Shown piece by piece: positions 37,209 to 45,773 of a stretch of 64,000 nt of DNA (position 1 is the first letter of the stretch; each line of letters opens with the position of its first letter). A program made the translations under genes and the position numbers. Origin of the DNA: Methylosinus sp. H3A. Its GTDB lineage: Bacteria; Pseudomonadota; Alphaproteobacteria; Rhizobiales; Beijerinckiaceae. The notes below the pieces were generated by a model. That model was not told the origin of the DNA, ran no database searches, and saw only the letters and a program-made list of their open reading frames with translations. The stretch is taken from assembly GCF_015709455.1 (NCBI RefSeq), contig NZ_JADNQW010000005.1, forward strand, positions 1,550,001-1,614,000, read 5' to 3'.

Positions 37209-37832
37209 ATGACGAGCGCGCCGGCCATCGTTCATGTCATCGACGATGACGCCGCCGTCCGAGATTCGCTGAGGCTTCTCTTGCGGACAGAGAATTTCGA
37301 CGTGCGCGCCCATGGGTCGGCGCGCGATTTTCTGACCAGCGTCGAGCCGAGCGAGGGGGGCTGCGTCGTCACCGACGTGCGCATGCCGGGGAAGAGCGGT
37401 TTCGAGCTGCTCGCCGAGATCAAGGCGCGGAGCCTCGATCTGCCGGTCATCGTCATCACCGCCCATGCCGATGTGGCGCTCGCGGTTCAGGCGATGAAGG
37501 CCGGCGCCATCGATCTGTTGGAGAAGCCTTTCGACGATGAGGCGCTGCTCGGCGCGGTGCGCCAGGCGCTGGGCCGCCGCGTCGAGGGCGAGGGCCCCGG
37601 CTCCGAGGCCGCGGCCGCGCGTGAGCGCCTCGCCAGCCTCACAGCGCGCGAGCGCGAGGTGCTGGTCGGCGTTCTCGAGGGCCGGCCCAACAAGATCATC
37701 GCTCACGAGCTCGGCATCAGCGTACGCACGGTGGAGGCCCATCGCGCCCGGCTGATGGTGAAAATGCGCGCCAAGAGCCTGTCGGAGCTCGTTCGCATCT
37801 CGGTGCTCGTTCCGCGCGCCGCCTCCTTCTGA
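37209..37832 (+). CDS. FixJ/NarL-type response regulator
   Basis: A 207-residue two-component regulator. The receiver has the acidic pair IDDDAAVRDSL, the phospho-acceptor Asp in CVVTDVRMPGKSG, ITAH (Thr), and Lys in LLEKPFDDEAL. A LuxR-type helix-turn-helix follows (LTAREREVLVGVLEGRPNKIIAHELGIS). The arrangement matches FixJ-family activators. No histidine kinase is adjacent, so its partner is elsewhere. The start at 37209 has GGAG 10-13 bases before it; an ATG 21 bases upstream is also open. The recQ-type gene follows after seven bases. Confidence 0.9.
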   Translation: MTSAPAIVHVIDDDAAVRDSLRLLLRTENFDVRAHGSARDFLTSVEPSEGGCVVTDVRMPGKSGFELLAEIKARSLDLPVIVITAHADVALAVQAMKAGAIDLLEKPFDDEALLGAVRQALGRRVEGEGPGSEAAAARERLASLTAREREVLVGVLEGRPNKIIAHELGISVRTVEAHRARLMVKMRAKSLSELVRISVLVPRAASF

Positions 37833-37839
37833 GGGCGCC

Positions 37840-39408
37840 GTGCGACCTCTCGTGGCCGATATGGAGGAGGCCAGGCGCGTGCTGCGCGCGCGCTTCGGGC
37901 ATGAGGCCTTTCTTCCTGGGCAGGAGGCGGCGCTCGGCGCTCTGCTGGAGGGGCGCGACGTCCTCGCGGTGATGCCCACCGGGGCCGGCAAATCGCTGCT
38001 CTACCAATTGCCGGCGGCGTTGGGCGTCGCGCCGGTCGTCGTCGTCTCGCCGCTCATCTCGCTGATGCGGGATCAATTGCGGAGCCTCGCGCATTCGGGC
38101 GTGGCGGCGGTCGCGCTCCATTCGGGCCAGAGCGAGGAGGAGCAAAGCGAGGCGATCGCCGGCGTCGCCGACGGGCGGGCGCGGCTCGTCTATCTCGCGC
38201 CGGAGCGTCTCGTTCAGGATTGGACCGTCGATCTCTTGTGCGCCGCCGGGGTCGCGCTGCTGGCGGTCGACGAGGCGCATTGCGTTTCGCATTGGGGTCA
38301 TGAATTCCGTCCCGATTACGCCCGGCTCGGCGAGATCGCCGCGCGGCTCGGCGCGCCGATCCTCGCGGTGACGGCGACGGCCGGCCCGCGCACGCGCGCC
38401 GACATCGTCGCCAGCCTCTTCGCGCGCGCGCCGGAGGTCTTCGTCGCCTCCTTCGCGCGGCCCAATCTGCGCCTCGCTTTCGCGCCCCGCGCCGATGCGC
38501 TCGGTCGGCTGACGCGCTTCCTGCGCCGGCGGCCCGGACAGAGTGGCGTCGTCTATGTGAACTCCCGCCGCAAGGCCGATGAGACGGCGGCGATTTTGCG
38601 CCGGCTCGGCTTCGACGCGCTCGCCTATCACGCCGGCCTCGACGCGGCGACGCGCGCCGCCCATCAGGACGCCTTCTTCGCCCGCGCCGGCGTAGCGATG
38701 GTCGCGACCATCGCTTTCGGCATGGGCGTCGACAAAAAAGACGTGCGCTTCGTTTTCCACGCCGATCTGCCGGATTCGATCGAGGCTTACTATCAGGAGA
38801 TCGGCCGCGCCGGCCGGGACGGACTGCCCGCCGACGCGCTCGCTCTGTTCGATCCGCGCGAGCTCGTCGGTCGCTTCGGCTTCCCGCCGCCCGCCGACGA
38901 TCCCATCGCCGCGGGCGAGACGGAGCGCCGTCGCGCCATGGCGCGGCTCTGCCTCGCGCCATCCTGCCGATTCCAGGCGCTGCTGCGCGCCTTCGGCGAG
39001 GAGAGCGGGCGCTGCGGGCGGTGCGACAATTGCCGCGGCGGTCTTTTGGCTCTGCCGCGGCGCGCGGGCCTCGTCGCGCTCGGCTGGCGCGTGGCGGTTC
39101 TCGCGCGCTTCGCCGGCCTGGGCGCCGAGAGCCTCGACGAACCGGAGCCGGAGCCGGCGCAGAGCCCGGCCGCCGCGCCGGGCGCTTCCGCAGAGCCGAA
39201 GGAGGAGCGGCTCAGCGTCGCCGACGAGCGGCTCTATCGGCGCTTGATCCGGTTGCGGCTGGAGATCGCCAAGCGCCGCCGTCTCGCCCCGCGCGCCGTG
39301 GCGAGCGACGCCTTGCTGCGCAGGCTCGCGATCACGCGGCCGTGCGCGCTCGACGGCGAGACGCCGATCGCGGCGGAAGAGTTTTTGCGCGCGATCGCGG
39401 AGGATTGA
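37840..39408 (+). CDS. RecQ-family ATP-dependent DNA helicase
   Basis: A 522-residue superfamily 2 helicase that unwinds DNA 3'-5'. Walker A MPTGAGKSLLYQLPA, DEAH in AVDEAHCVSHWGHEFRPDY, motif VI QEIGRAGRDGLPA, and a RecQ zinc-binding cluster with the CGRCDNC pair are visible. A reduced HRDC-like segment (ERLYRRLIRLRLEIAKRR) ends the protein. Shorter than E. coli RecQ (609) through a reduced C-terminal region, as in many alphaproteobacterial RecQ-like proteins. The GTG start has GAGGG about six bases upstream; an ATG 21 bases on is an alternative. It may be cotranscribed with the response regulator gene. Confidence 0.9.
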   Translation: MRPLVADMEEARRVLRARFGHEAFLPGQEAALGALLEGRDVLAVMPTGAGKSLLYQLPAALGVAPVVVVSPLISLMRDQLRSLAHSGVAAVALHSGQSEEEQSEAIAGVADGRARLVYLAPERLVQDWTVDLLCAAGVALLAVDEAHCVSHWGHEFRPDYARLGEIAARLGAPILAVTATAGPRTRADIVASLFARAPEVFVASFARPNLRLAFAPRADALGRLTRFLRRRPGQSGVVYVNSRRKADETAAILRRLGFDALAYHAGLDAATRAAHQDAFFARAGVAMVATIAFGMGVDKKDVRFVFHADLPDSIEAYYQEIGRAGRDGLPADALALFDPRELVGRFGFPPPADDPIAAGETERRRAMARLCLAPSCRFQALLRAFGEESGRCGRCDNCRGGLLALPRRAGLVALGWRVAVLARFAGLGAESLDEPEPEPAQSPAAAPGASAEPKEERLSVADERLYRRLIRLRLEIAKRRRLAPRAVASDALLRRLAITRPCALDGETPIAAEEFLRAIAED

Positions 39409-39430
39409 AAATCGAGGGGGCCCTCTCCCG

Positions 39431-41281
39431 CTACCCCTCTTCCTCCGCCTCCTGCGCCGGCCGGGCGCGGCGTTTCTTCAGCTCCAGCAGCCGCGTCGAG
39501 GCGCGATCGGCGCGCTGGCGCGCCTCTTCGCCGGTCGGCTGCAAAAGCTTGCGATACTCGTCGCGCTTCTCATGGATGGAGGCGATCACATAGCCCATGG
39601 GCACGCCGACATCGACGAGCACGGTCTCGGCGAGCTGCAGGCTCGCCTCGATCGTCTCCGGTATCGCGTCGCTCGCGCCGAGCTCATAGAGATGCGTGGC
39701 GTGCCAGGCGTCGCGGGCGCGCGCGACGATGGTCAGATCGGCGCGCTCCTGATGGGCGAGGCGCACGATCTCCTGCGCCGCCTGCGGATTTTCTACCGTC
39801 ACCACCAGCGCGCGCGCCTGCGCCACGCCGAGGCGCTTGAGGAATTCGCGCCTCTTGCAATTGCCCCAGCAAATATCGACGCCCGTGTCGCGCGTCGCGG
39901 CGACGAGCTTCACGTCATTGTCGACGGCGACGAAGGGAATGTCGTGGCGGCGCAGCATGTCGCCGATGAGCGCGCCGACGCGCCCATAGCCGACGATGAC
40001 CACTTTGCCGGCGGCGATCTCGCCTTCCGGCGCGAGATGGGCGAATTCGGCCTCGTCGTCCTGCAGGCGGCGCCCCGGATTGAGCCATTCGCCGAGCCGC
40101 GCCAGCGCCGGCAGCGCGAACAGGCCGAGCGTCACCGCCAGCATGGCGTCGGCGCCGAGATTTTTCGGCAGCACGCCGGAGGCGATGGCCGCGCCGACGA
40201 GAATAAAGGCGAATTCGCCGCCGGGCGCGAGCAGCAGCGCCACTTCCGCCGCTATGCGCGGACGCATGCGAAAGGCGCGGCCGAGCAGAAAGACGATGAG
40301 AGTCTTGGTCGCGACGACGCCGATGGCGATGACCAGCACCTGGGGCAGATCCTCGATCACGCGGTCGAAATCGAGTCCGGCGCCGACCGAGACGAAGAAC
40401 AGGCCGAGCAGCAGGCCCTTGAAGGGCTCGATCGTCACCTCGATCTCGCGGCGGAACTCGGTTTCGGCGAGCAGCAGGCCGGCGATGAAGGCGCCCATGC
40501 CCATCGAAAATCCCGCCGCCGCGCTGGCGACGCCCGCGCCGATGATGACGAGAAGGCTCGCGGCCGTGAACAGCTCGATCGATTGCGCCGCGGCGACCAG
40601 ATGGAACAGCGGCCGCAGCAGCAGCCGTCCGGCGACGATGAGCGCGGCCATGGCCGCCAGCGCCGGCAGAAAGGCGAGCAGCGCTTTCAGCCCGTCGCTC
40701 TGCGCCTGCGGATCGGAGAGAAAGGAGATGAGGAACAAGAGCGGCGCAACCATCAGATCCTGCAGCAGCAGCACCGAGAAGGCGGCGCGGCCGGCCGCGC
40801 GGTTGAGGCGCCGGCGCTCGGCGAGCAGGGGAATGACGATCGCCGTGGAGGACATTGCGAGCGCGGCGCCGAGCAGCGCCGCCGGCGCCGGGCCGAGCCC
40901 GGCCCAGAACACGCCCGCCGCCGCCAGCGCCCCGCCGCAGAGAAGCACCTGCGACAGGCCGAGCCCGAAGACGAGCAGCCGCATGCGGGCGAGGCGCTCC
41001 CAGGACAGCTCGAGGCCGATCATGAACAGCAGGAAGACGAGGCCGAATTCGGCGATTTTGGCGACGCCTTCGAGATCGCTCAGCGCGACCGCCGAGAGAA
41101 ATTCATGGCGCTCCGCGAGCTTGCCGAGGCCGAAAGGCCCGAGCGCCGCGCCAGCGAGCAGGAAGCCGAGGATGGGGCTGACGCGCAGCCGATGAAACAA
41201 AGGCGCGACGACGCCCGCCGTGCCGAGGAAAAGCAGCGCCTCGCGATATTCGCCCCACTGGAACGCAGCAGTCCCCGACAT
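39431..41281 (-). CDS. KefB/KefC-type monovalent cation:proton antiporter
   Basis: A 616-residue CPA2 antiporter. About 12 hydrophobic helices cover residues 1-390, with PILGFLLAGAALGPFGLG and SFSMGMGAFIAGLLLAETEFR-type repeats. A TrkA-N Rossmann domain follows with VVIVGYGRVGALIGDML (GxGxxG) near residue 430. The C-terminal tail is charged. This architecture fits glutathione-gated or nucleotide-gated K+ efflux proteins. The start at 41281 is chosen because AAAGG lies six bases upstream; ATG codons two and 13 codons earlier are possible. It converges on recQ with 22 bases between stops. Confidence 0.92.
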   Translation of the reverse strand: MSGTAAFQWGEYREALLFLGTAGVVAPLFHRLRVSPILGFLLAGAALGPFGLGKLAERHEFLSAVALSDLEGVAKIAEFGLVFLLFMIGLELSWERLARMRLLVFGLGLSQVLLCGGALAAAGVFWAGLGPAPAALLGAALAMSSTAIVIPLLAERRRLNRAAGRAAFSVLLLQDLMVAPLLFLISFLSDPQAQSDGLKALLAFLPALAAMAALIVAGRLLLRPLFHLVAAAQSIELFTAASLLVIIGAGVASAAAGFSMGMGAFIAGLLLAETEFRREIEVTIEPFKGLLLGLFFVSVGAGLDFDRVIEDLPQVLVIAIGVVATKTLIVFLLGRAFRMRPRIAAEVALLLAPGGEFAFILVGAAIASGVLPKNLGADAMLAVTLGLFALPALARLGEWLNPGRRLQDDEAEFAHLAPEGEIAAGKVVIVGYGRVGALIGDMLRRHDIPFVAVDNDVKLVAATRDTGVDICWGNCKRREFLKRLGVAQARALVVTVENPQAAQEIVRLAHQERADLTIVARARDAWHATHLYELGASDAIPETIEASLQLAETVLVDVGVPMGYVIASIHEKRDEYRKLLQPTGEEARQRADRASTRLLELKKRRARPAQEAEEEG

Positions 41282-41361
41282 CGCCATCCTTTCCCGCTGA
41301 GCCGATTCGGGTTTCAGCATAAGGGAGCGGTACGCCGGTTACGAAGCCTGTTTCTGGCGGT

Positions 41362-41395
41362 TCTCCCTTCTTCTCCCGTGAGGGGAGAAGGGAGA
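41362..41395. terminator. nested hairpin downstream of the J-protein gene
   Basis: An inner stem TTCTCCC (41371-41377) with GGGAGAA (41383-41389) is stacked on an outer stem TCTCCC (41362-41367) with GGGAGA (41390-41395), leaving a three-base bulge. It lies ten bases past the J-protein stop on the minus strand. No T-run follows, so it could be a terminator, a 3' stabiliser or a repeated palindrome. Confidence 0.45.
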
Positions 41396-41404
41396 CGCGC
41401 ACGA

Positions 41405-42370
41405 TCACATGCCTTTGCGCGGATCGTAGGGCTTCGCCGTGCGCCATTTCTGCGCGAAGGCCTCGAGCTCGGAATCCGCGCCCTCCGGCAGCACGACCCG
41501 CAGCGTCACATAGAGATCGCCCGCGGGTTTGCCGTCGACGGCGGGCAGGCCCTTGCCGCGCAGCCGCAGCACGCGGCCGCCATTGGACCCCGCCGGAATG
41601 GTGAGCTCCACCTGGCCGCCCAGCGTCGGAGCCGCGACCTTGGCGCCCAGAGCCGCCTCGTAAAAAGCGATCGGCAGGTCGAGCTTCAGATCGCGGCCGG
41701 CGACGGAAAACAGCGGGTCCGGCGCGACCTTGATGGTGACGATGGCGTCGCCGGGCTCGCCGCCGGGCGGGGCGGCGTGACCCTGGCCGCGCAGCCTTAT
41801 CTGCTTGCCATCCTCTATGCCGGTCGGAATATTCACCTCGAGCGTCCGGCCGGTGGGCAAAAAGACGCGTGTGCTGCCGCCCTTCACCGCCTCGGCGAGC
41901 GAGATGGTCACCTGAAGGGCGACATCCTCGCCGCGGCGCGGCGCGCGGGCGCGGCGTCCGCCCGCTCCGGCGCCGAAGAGATCGGCGAAGAGGTCCGAGG
42001 GGTCGAAGCCCGCCCGGCCGGCTCCGGCGCCGGCGGCGTCGCCGCCGAAATGAAAGTCGAAATGCTCGGCCCCGCCGGGCCCACGCTGTCCGCGCGCGTA
42101 GCCGCCGGGCCCGCCGCCGCCGAAGCCCTCGAAGCCGGTGAAACGCGGCTTGCCCTCGGCGTCGATCTCGCCACGATCGAATTGCGCCTTTTTCTTCTCG
42201 TCGCCGAGAATCTCATAGGCGGAATTGCCCTCGGCGAATTTTTCCTTGGCCTTGGGGTCGTTCTTGTTCTGGTCCGGATGATATTTCTTCGCGAGATGGC
42301 GGAACGCCTTCTTGATCTCGGCGGCGGTCGCCGTCTTGGCGACGCCCAGGACGTCATATGGATCGCGCAT
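41405..42370 (-). CDS. DnaJ-class chaperone without zinc finger (CbpA-like)
   Basis: A 321-residue J-protein. The J domain at residues 1-70 has [19 protein letters not shown] and the HPD motif in [12 protein letters not shown] Gly-rich linker follows, then two C-terminal substrate-binding domains starting [18 protein letters not shown]. The cysteine-rich CxxCxGxG zinc finger of DnaJ is absent, as in CbpA/type II J-proteins. It stimulates a DnaK-type Hsp70. [10 protein letters not shown] is the natural start within a frame open 104 codons upstream. Neighbours pdxH and the lipoprotein gene recur beside it in Hyphomicrobiales. Confidence 0.93.
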   Translation of the reverse strand: MRDPYDVLGVAKTATAAEIKKAFRHLAKKYHPDQNKNDPKAKEKFAEGNSAYEILGDEKKKAQFDRGEIDAEGKPRFTGFEGFGGGGPGGYARGQRGPGGAEHFDFHFGGDAAGAGAGRAGFDPSDLFADLFGAGAGGRRARAPRRGEDVALQVTISLAEAVKGGSTRVFLPTGRTLEVNIPTGIEDGKQIRLRGQGHAAPPGGEPGDAIVTIKVAPDPLFSVAGRDLKLDLPIAFYEAALGAKVAAPTLGGQVELTIPAGSNGGRVLRLRGKGLPAVDGKPAGDLYVTLRVVLPEGADSELEAFAQKWRTAKPYDPRKGM

Positions 42371-42483
42371 TTTTCTCAAAAGCCCATCGGCGCGTCCGCC
42401 TCGTGCGGCGCGGACGCTCATGTCTGACCTGTCTATTTGGGAGAAGAGGCGCCGACGCGCAAGGATGCGTCCGAGTTTGGATT

Positions 42484-42978
42484 TCAGGCTTTTCGCCAGG
42501 GGCGGATGTCGATCAGCGCCCAATCGGCGGATTTGTCGCGGCAGGCCGTGCCCTGCAATTGCTCGTGGCTCTCCTTCGTCCCGACTTCCGCCAGAAAGGC
42601 GCGGCACACCTTGCCGTCGGATGGATAGGGCTGGCCGACCGGCGTGAAGGAGCCGCGCGCATGGCTTTCCGGATTGTCCCAATTGACGGTCGCGCCGGCG
42701 CCTTGAGGATCGAGCGCGACGCCGAGCGCCGCGCTGGCGCGCCGCCAGTCCTCCTGGTCCAGCGCATTCGAGAGCGTCGGCGTCGGCCTGTGCGGAATGG
42801 AGCCGGTCACATCGTCACTGACATTTTTCCAGGCCGGCGCCGGCTCGCCGCCGGGAATGGCGAAGGAGCAGCCGCCGAGCGCGGCCGCCATCAGCGTGGC
42901 CGTGAGAAGGCGCGCGGCGGCGAGACCGATTTGAGAAGCGGCTGCGGCGGCGTTATGTGTGTCTCGCGGGTCGTGCAA
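42484..42978 (-). CDS. RT0821/Lpp0805-type outer-surface lipoprotein
   Basis: A 164-residue protein with a hydrophobic N-terminus ending in the lipobox AALGGC (Cys37). A C-terminal domain reads [20 protein letters not shown], then [16 protein letters not shown] and CRAFLAEV...[18 protein letters not shown]. That pattern fits the RT0821/Lpp0805 surface-protein family, of unknown function. The only available start upstream of the signal is TTG at 42978, because an in-frame stop lies four codons before it. It is divergent from pdxH and followed by the J-protein gene on the same strand. Confidence 0.82.
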   Translation of the reverse strand: MHDPRDTHNAAAAASQIGLAAARLLTATLMAAALGGCSFAIPGGEPAPAWKNVSDDVTGSIPHRPTPTLSNALDQEDWRRASAALGVALDPQGAGATVNWDNPESHARGSFTPVGQPYPSDGKVCRAFLAEVGTKESHEQLQGTACRDKSADWALIDIRPWRKA

Positions 42979-43037
42979 AGCGCTGCCTTACCACTATGAC
43001 CACCGCCCTCGTTTCGGCGGCAGCTGAGGATTTTCTC

Positions 43038-43646
43038 GTGAAGGGGTTAAAACAGAGTGACTTCTGCGAGGCCTCCGAGCCTTACGCATTGTTCGGCGAA
43101 TGGTTCGACGAGGCGAAGTCCCACGAGCCCGACGTTCCCGAGGCGATGGCGCTCGCCACGGTCGACGAGGCCGGCCTGCCGGATTCCCGCATGGTGTTGA
43201 TGAAGGATTGGGGCGAATCCGGCTTCACCTTCTATACCAACGCCGAGAGCGCCAAAGGCCGCGAGCTCGCTGCCACGATGAAGGCGGCGGCGCTTTTCCA
43301 CTGGAAATCTCTGCGCCGTCAGGTGCGGCTGCGCGGCCCTGTCGAGCTCGTGTCGGACGCCGAGGCGGACGCCTATTTCGCCAGCCGCCCGCGCGACAGC
43401 CGCATCGGCGCCTGGGCGAGCCGCCAGTCGCAACCGCTGGAGAGCCGTTTCGCGCTCGAGAAGGCGGTCGCCGTTCAGGCCGCGCGCTTCGGGCTCGGCG
43501 AGGTGCCGCGGCCGCCGCATTGGCGCGGCTATCGGATCGTTCCGGTCGCGATCGAGTTCTGGGCGGATCGGCCGTTTCGCCTGCACGATCGCATGCAATT
43601 CACGCGCGAAGGCGCCGGCTGGGCGAAGGCGCGCCTCTATCCTTGA
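43038..43646 (+). CDS. pdxH: pyridoxamine 5'-phosphate oxidase
   Basis: A 202-residue FMN enzyme that makes pyridoxal 5'-phosphate. The conserved [51 protein letters not shown], and the C-terminal [15 protein letters not shown] are all present. The GTG at 43038 has TGAGGA seven bases upstream and gives the usual length. An ATG 42 bases earlier (42996) has no ribosome-binding site and would nearly touch the divergent lipoprotein gene, so the GTG is preferred. Cytoplasmic housekeeping enzyme. Confidence 0.94.
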   Translation: MKGLKQSDFCEASEPYALFGEWFDEAKSHEPDVPEAMALATVDEAGLPDSRMVLMKDWGESGFTFYTNAESAKGRELAATMKAAALFHWKSLRRQVRLRGPVELVSDAEADAYFASRPRDSRIGAWASRQSQPLESRFALEKAVAVQAARFGLGEVPRPPHWRGYRIVPVAIEFWADRPFRLHDRMQFTREGAGWAKARLYP

Positions 43647-43669
43647 GTCGAGAGAAAGCGGCGGAAGCG

Positions 43670-44293
43670 ATGAGACGTTTGTCGGATGGCGGAAGTGTCT
43701 CGGCGAGCGAGCCTGAAGGCTCGCGGTCCAAAGCGCGTTCTGGACCGCGAGCCTTCAGGCTCGCATTTCGTCTCGCGCTCTCATGGGCGATTTTCTGCGC
43801 CGCGCCGGCGCGCGCGCAGGATTTCTTTCAGGGCCTGTTCGGCTGGGGCCAGCAGCATTCGGCGCCGCGCGTGATCGAGCAGCCGGCGCCGCAGGCCAGG
43901 CCCAAGAAGAAGAATGCGGCGAAAGCGCCGCCGGGCAAGCAGCAGCCGGCGCAGCCCGCCGCGCCGTCGCCCGCCGCCGAAGGGCCGCCGCCGCCCTATG
44001 AGCCACAATTGCTGCGCCTCTCGGAAATCCTCGGCGCGCTCTCCTATCTGCGCGATCTCTGCGGCCCGGAGGACGGCGAGGATTGGCGCGCCAAAATGAC
44101 CTCGCTGCTCGAGGCGGAGGCCAAGACCGGACAGCGGCGGCTCAAGCTGACGGGCGCGTTCAATCGCGGCTTTCGCGGCTATGAGACGACCTATCGCTCC
44201 TGCACGCCCAATGCGCGCACGGCGATCTCGCGCTATCTCGACGAGGGCGGCCGCATCGCGCACGACATCGCGTATCGTTACGGGAATTCCTGA
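43670..44293 (+). CDS. TIGR02301-type secreted protein
   Basis: A 207-residue protein. A hydrophobic signal (LAFRLALSWAIFCAAPARAQ) spans about residues 31-50, followed by a Pro/Ala/Lys-rich linker. A conserved C-terminal domain reads LSEILGALSYLRDLCGPEDG, then LTGAFNRGFRGYETTYRSCTPNARTAISRYLDEGG. The family is restricted to alphaproteobacteria, is predicted to be exported, and has no known function. Residues 13-32, just before the signal, are encoded by a perfect palindromic repeat, so the true start could lie downstream of it, though no ATG follows closely. The ATG at 43670 has CGGAAG near it. Confidence 0.8.
   Translation: MRRLSDGGSVSASEPEGSRSKARSGPRAFRLAFRLALSWAIFCAAPARAQDFFQGLFGWGQQHSAPRVIEQPAPQARPKKKNAAKAPPGKQQPAQPAAPSPAAEGPPPPYEPQLLRLSEILGALSYLRDLCGPEDGEDWRAKMTSLLEAEAKTGQRRLKLTGAFNRGFRGYETTYRSCTPNARTAISRYLDEGGRIAHDIAYRYGNS
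43707..43764. repeat. REP-like palindromic element inside a coding region
   Basis: Two perfectly complementary 24-base arms (43707-43730 and 43741-43764) flank a 10-base loop. Each arm itself begins with the palindrome GCGAGCCT-GA-AGGCTCGC or its complement, so the element can fold as one long hairpin or two short ones. This layered symmetry is typical of REP or BIME elements mobilised by RAYT transposases, but it sits in frame near the start of a coding region. No second copy was noticed in the window. Confidence 0.85.
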
Positions 44294-44374
44294 CGTCGCC
44301 GTCGCGGATGGGCGTTAACCCTCCGGCAATGACCCGTCTCGCGTGTTTCGTTGCGGTTGTCTAGAGTGATTCAC

Positions 44375-44632
44375 ATGACGCGATTTCACCCCTCCGCATT
44401 GGACGACGCCGCCGGCTCCGAGCAGCGGCGCGCCGCGCTCGCTTATGTCGCCGAGGCTTTCGCCGAAGCCGTGCTGGCGGGAATCGAAGGTGATTCCTTC
44501 GCCCATGCCGCGCTCTCCGCGGCGCTGCACGAGCTCGTCGCCACCTATGGCGAGGAGGAGGTCGCGGCTTTCGCGGAGCGTTTGCCGCGCCGCCTGCGCG
44601 ACGGCGAATTCTCGAGCGGCTTGCGCCATTGA
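44375..44632 (+). CDS. small hypothetical protein, 85 residues
   Basis: An acidic, mostly helical 85-residue protein (AALAYVAEAFAEAVLAGIEG and LHELVATYGEEEVAAFAERL). There is no signal peptide, membrane segment or known motif. I do not recognise a family. The frame-open TTG 24 bases earlier is less likely than the ATG at 44375, which follows AGAGTGA. It lies between the TIGR02301 gene and another unknown gene on the same strand, possibly as part of one transcript with the latter. Confidence 0.6.
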   Translation: MTRFHPSALDDAAGSEQRRAALAYVAEAFAEAVLAGIEGDSFAHAALSAALHELVATYGEEEVAAFAERLPRRLRDGEFSSGLRH

Positions 44633-44654
44633 GCGCGCTCGGCATGGCGCGCGC

Positions 44655-45161
44655 GTGAAACCGTCGACCAAGCAAGCGGTCGAAACGATTTCCGAGCCGA
44701 TGCGCGATGTCGAGACCTTGCCCGCGCCAGTGCGCGCGCTGCGCGACAAGATTCTCGCGGCCTGCGACACCGGCGACATAGAGGCGCTGCGCATTCCGAT
44801 CGACTGGAACGAGGTGCGTCCGCTGTTCGAGCGCGGCGCGCGGCGCCCCGCTGGGGCCGATCCGATCGAGACTTTGAAGTCGCTCTCCTTCGACCGCGCG
44901 GGACGCGAGATTTTATCATTGGCGCGCGCCGTGTTGACGCAGCCTTTCGTGCGCGTGAAGCGCGGGCCCTTCGAGAGCTATGAATGGCCGGCCTATGCGC
45001 GTCGTCCGACGCCGCCGGCCAATGAGGAAGAGGCGCGCGCGCTATGGGCCTGCGTGCGCTTTGCCGATCTCGCGCCGTCCGATGCGCAGGGCCGACCGAA
45101 AGTCATGCGGATCGGCGTCGGCGCGGACGGCGTCTGGCATTATTTCTGGAACGCGGACTGA
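44655..45161 (+). CDS. conserved hypothetical protein, 168 residues
   Basis: A soluble 168-residue protein with a GTG start. Distinct blocks include APVRALRDKILAACDTGDIEALRIPIDWNE and FDRAGREILSLARAVLTQPFV, and it ends MRIGVGADGVWHYFWNAD. I associate proteins of this shape with Hyphomicrobiales hypothetical families but cannot name one. No signal peptide in the chosen form; a Met at 44700 is an alternative start. Its stop is followed at once by a 13-bp tandem repeat that fills the space to the convergent gcrA gene. Confidence 0.75.
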   Translation: MKPSTKQAVETISEPMRDVETLPAPVRALRDKILAACDTGDIEALRIPIDWNEVRPLFERGARRPAGADPIETLKSLSFDRAGREILSLARAVLTQPFVRVKRGPFESYEWPAYARRPTPPANEEEARALWACVRFADLAPSDAQGRPKVMRIGVGADGVWHYFWNAD

Positions 45162-45166
45162 CATTT

Positions 45167-45231
45167 CGGCAAGCCGCGTCGGCAAGCCGTGTTGGCAAGA
45201 CGCGCTGACGAGCCGCGCTGACGAGACGCGC
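45167..45231. repeat. five-unit 13-bp tandem repeat between converging genes
   Basis: Five adjacent 13-base units, starting CGGCAAGCCGCGT and ending TGACGAGACGCGC, with one to four differences between neighbours. The array begins five bases after the stop codon of the 168-residue gene and ends two bases before the gcrA stop, so it fills the whole intergenic space. It is a degenerate minisatellite. Confidence 0.85.
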
Positions 45232-45233
45232 GC

Positions 45234-45773
45234 TCAGGCGAGACGCGCGGCGGAGCGCAGCTGATCGCGCGCGCGGCGACGATCCTGCACCGGCTGATAG
45301 GCGATCTGCGAATGATAGCCGCAATAAGGGCTGCCGCCGCCGCCCGGCGACCGCGCGCCGCAGAAGCGGAACTCGGCCGTCGTCGGATCGCCGATCGGCC
45401 AGCGGCACATCGCCTCGCGCAGCTCCATCAGCGTCACTCGCTCCGACATTGGAATGACGACCTCTTCCTGTGGTCGCGCGTCGGGCATGACCAGCGCGCG
45501 CGGCGCGAGGGCCAGAGCCACATTGCCCATGACGCTCGGCGCATGTCCGTGATGCACGCGTTGTGGCGGCGCCTGAGGACGCTGCGGCTTGGCGACGCGC
45601 GGACGCGCCGCCATGGGCGTCTTGGCGCGTTGCGCGAGCCCGAGACGATGGATTTTACCAATGACGGCGTTGCGCGTGATGCCGGCGCCGATCTCGGCCG
45701 CCACCTGACTGGCGCTGAGGCCGTCGTTCCAGAGCTTGCGCAGCATCTCGACGCGCTCGTCGGTCCAGGACAT
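45234..45773 (-). CDS. gcrA: GcrA cell-cycle regulator
   Basis: A 179-residue member of the GcrA family, which in alphaproteobacteria binds sigma-70 RNA polymerase and activates promoters carrying CcrM-methylated GANTC sites. The N-terminal DNA-binding domain opens MSWTDERVEMLRKLW...GLSASQVAAEIGAGITRNAVIGKIHRLGL, which is diagnostic. A Pro/Arg-rich linker follows. The C-terminal sigma-interacting domain has MELREAMCRWPIGDP, FRFCGARSPGGGGSPYCGYHSQIAYQP. Full length. The upstream region contains four GANTC sites. It ends two bases from a tandem repeat and converges on the 168-residue gene. Confidence 0.95.
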   Translation of the reverse strand: MSWTDERVEMLRKLWNDGLSASQVAAEIGAGITRNAVIGKIHRLGLAQRAKTPMAARPRVAKPQRPQAPPQRVHHGHAPSVMGNVALALAPRALVMPDARPQEEVVIPMSERVTLMELREAMCRWPIGDPTTAEFRFCGARSPGGGGSPYCGYHSQIAYQPVQDRRRARDQLRSAARLA

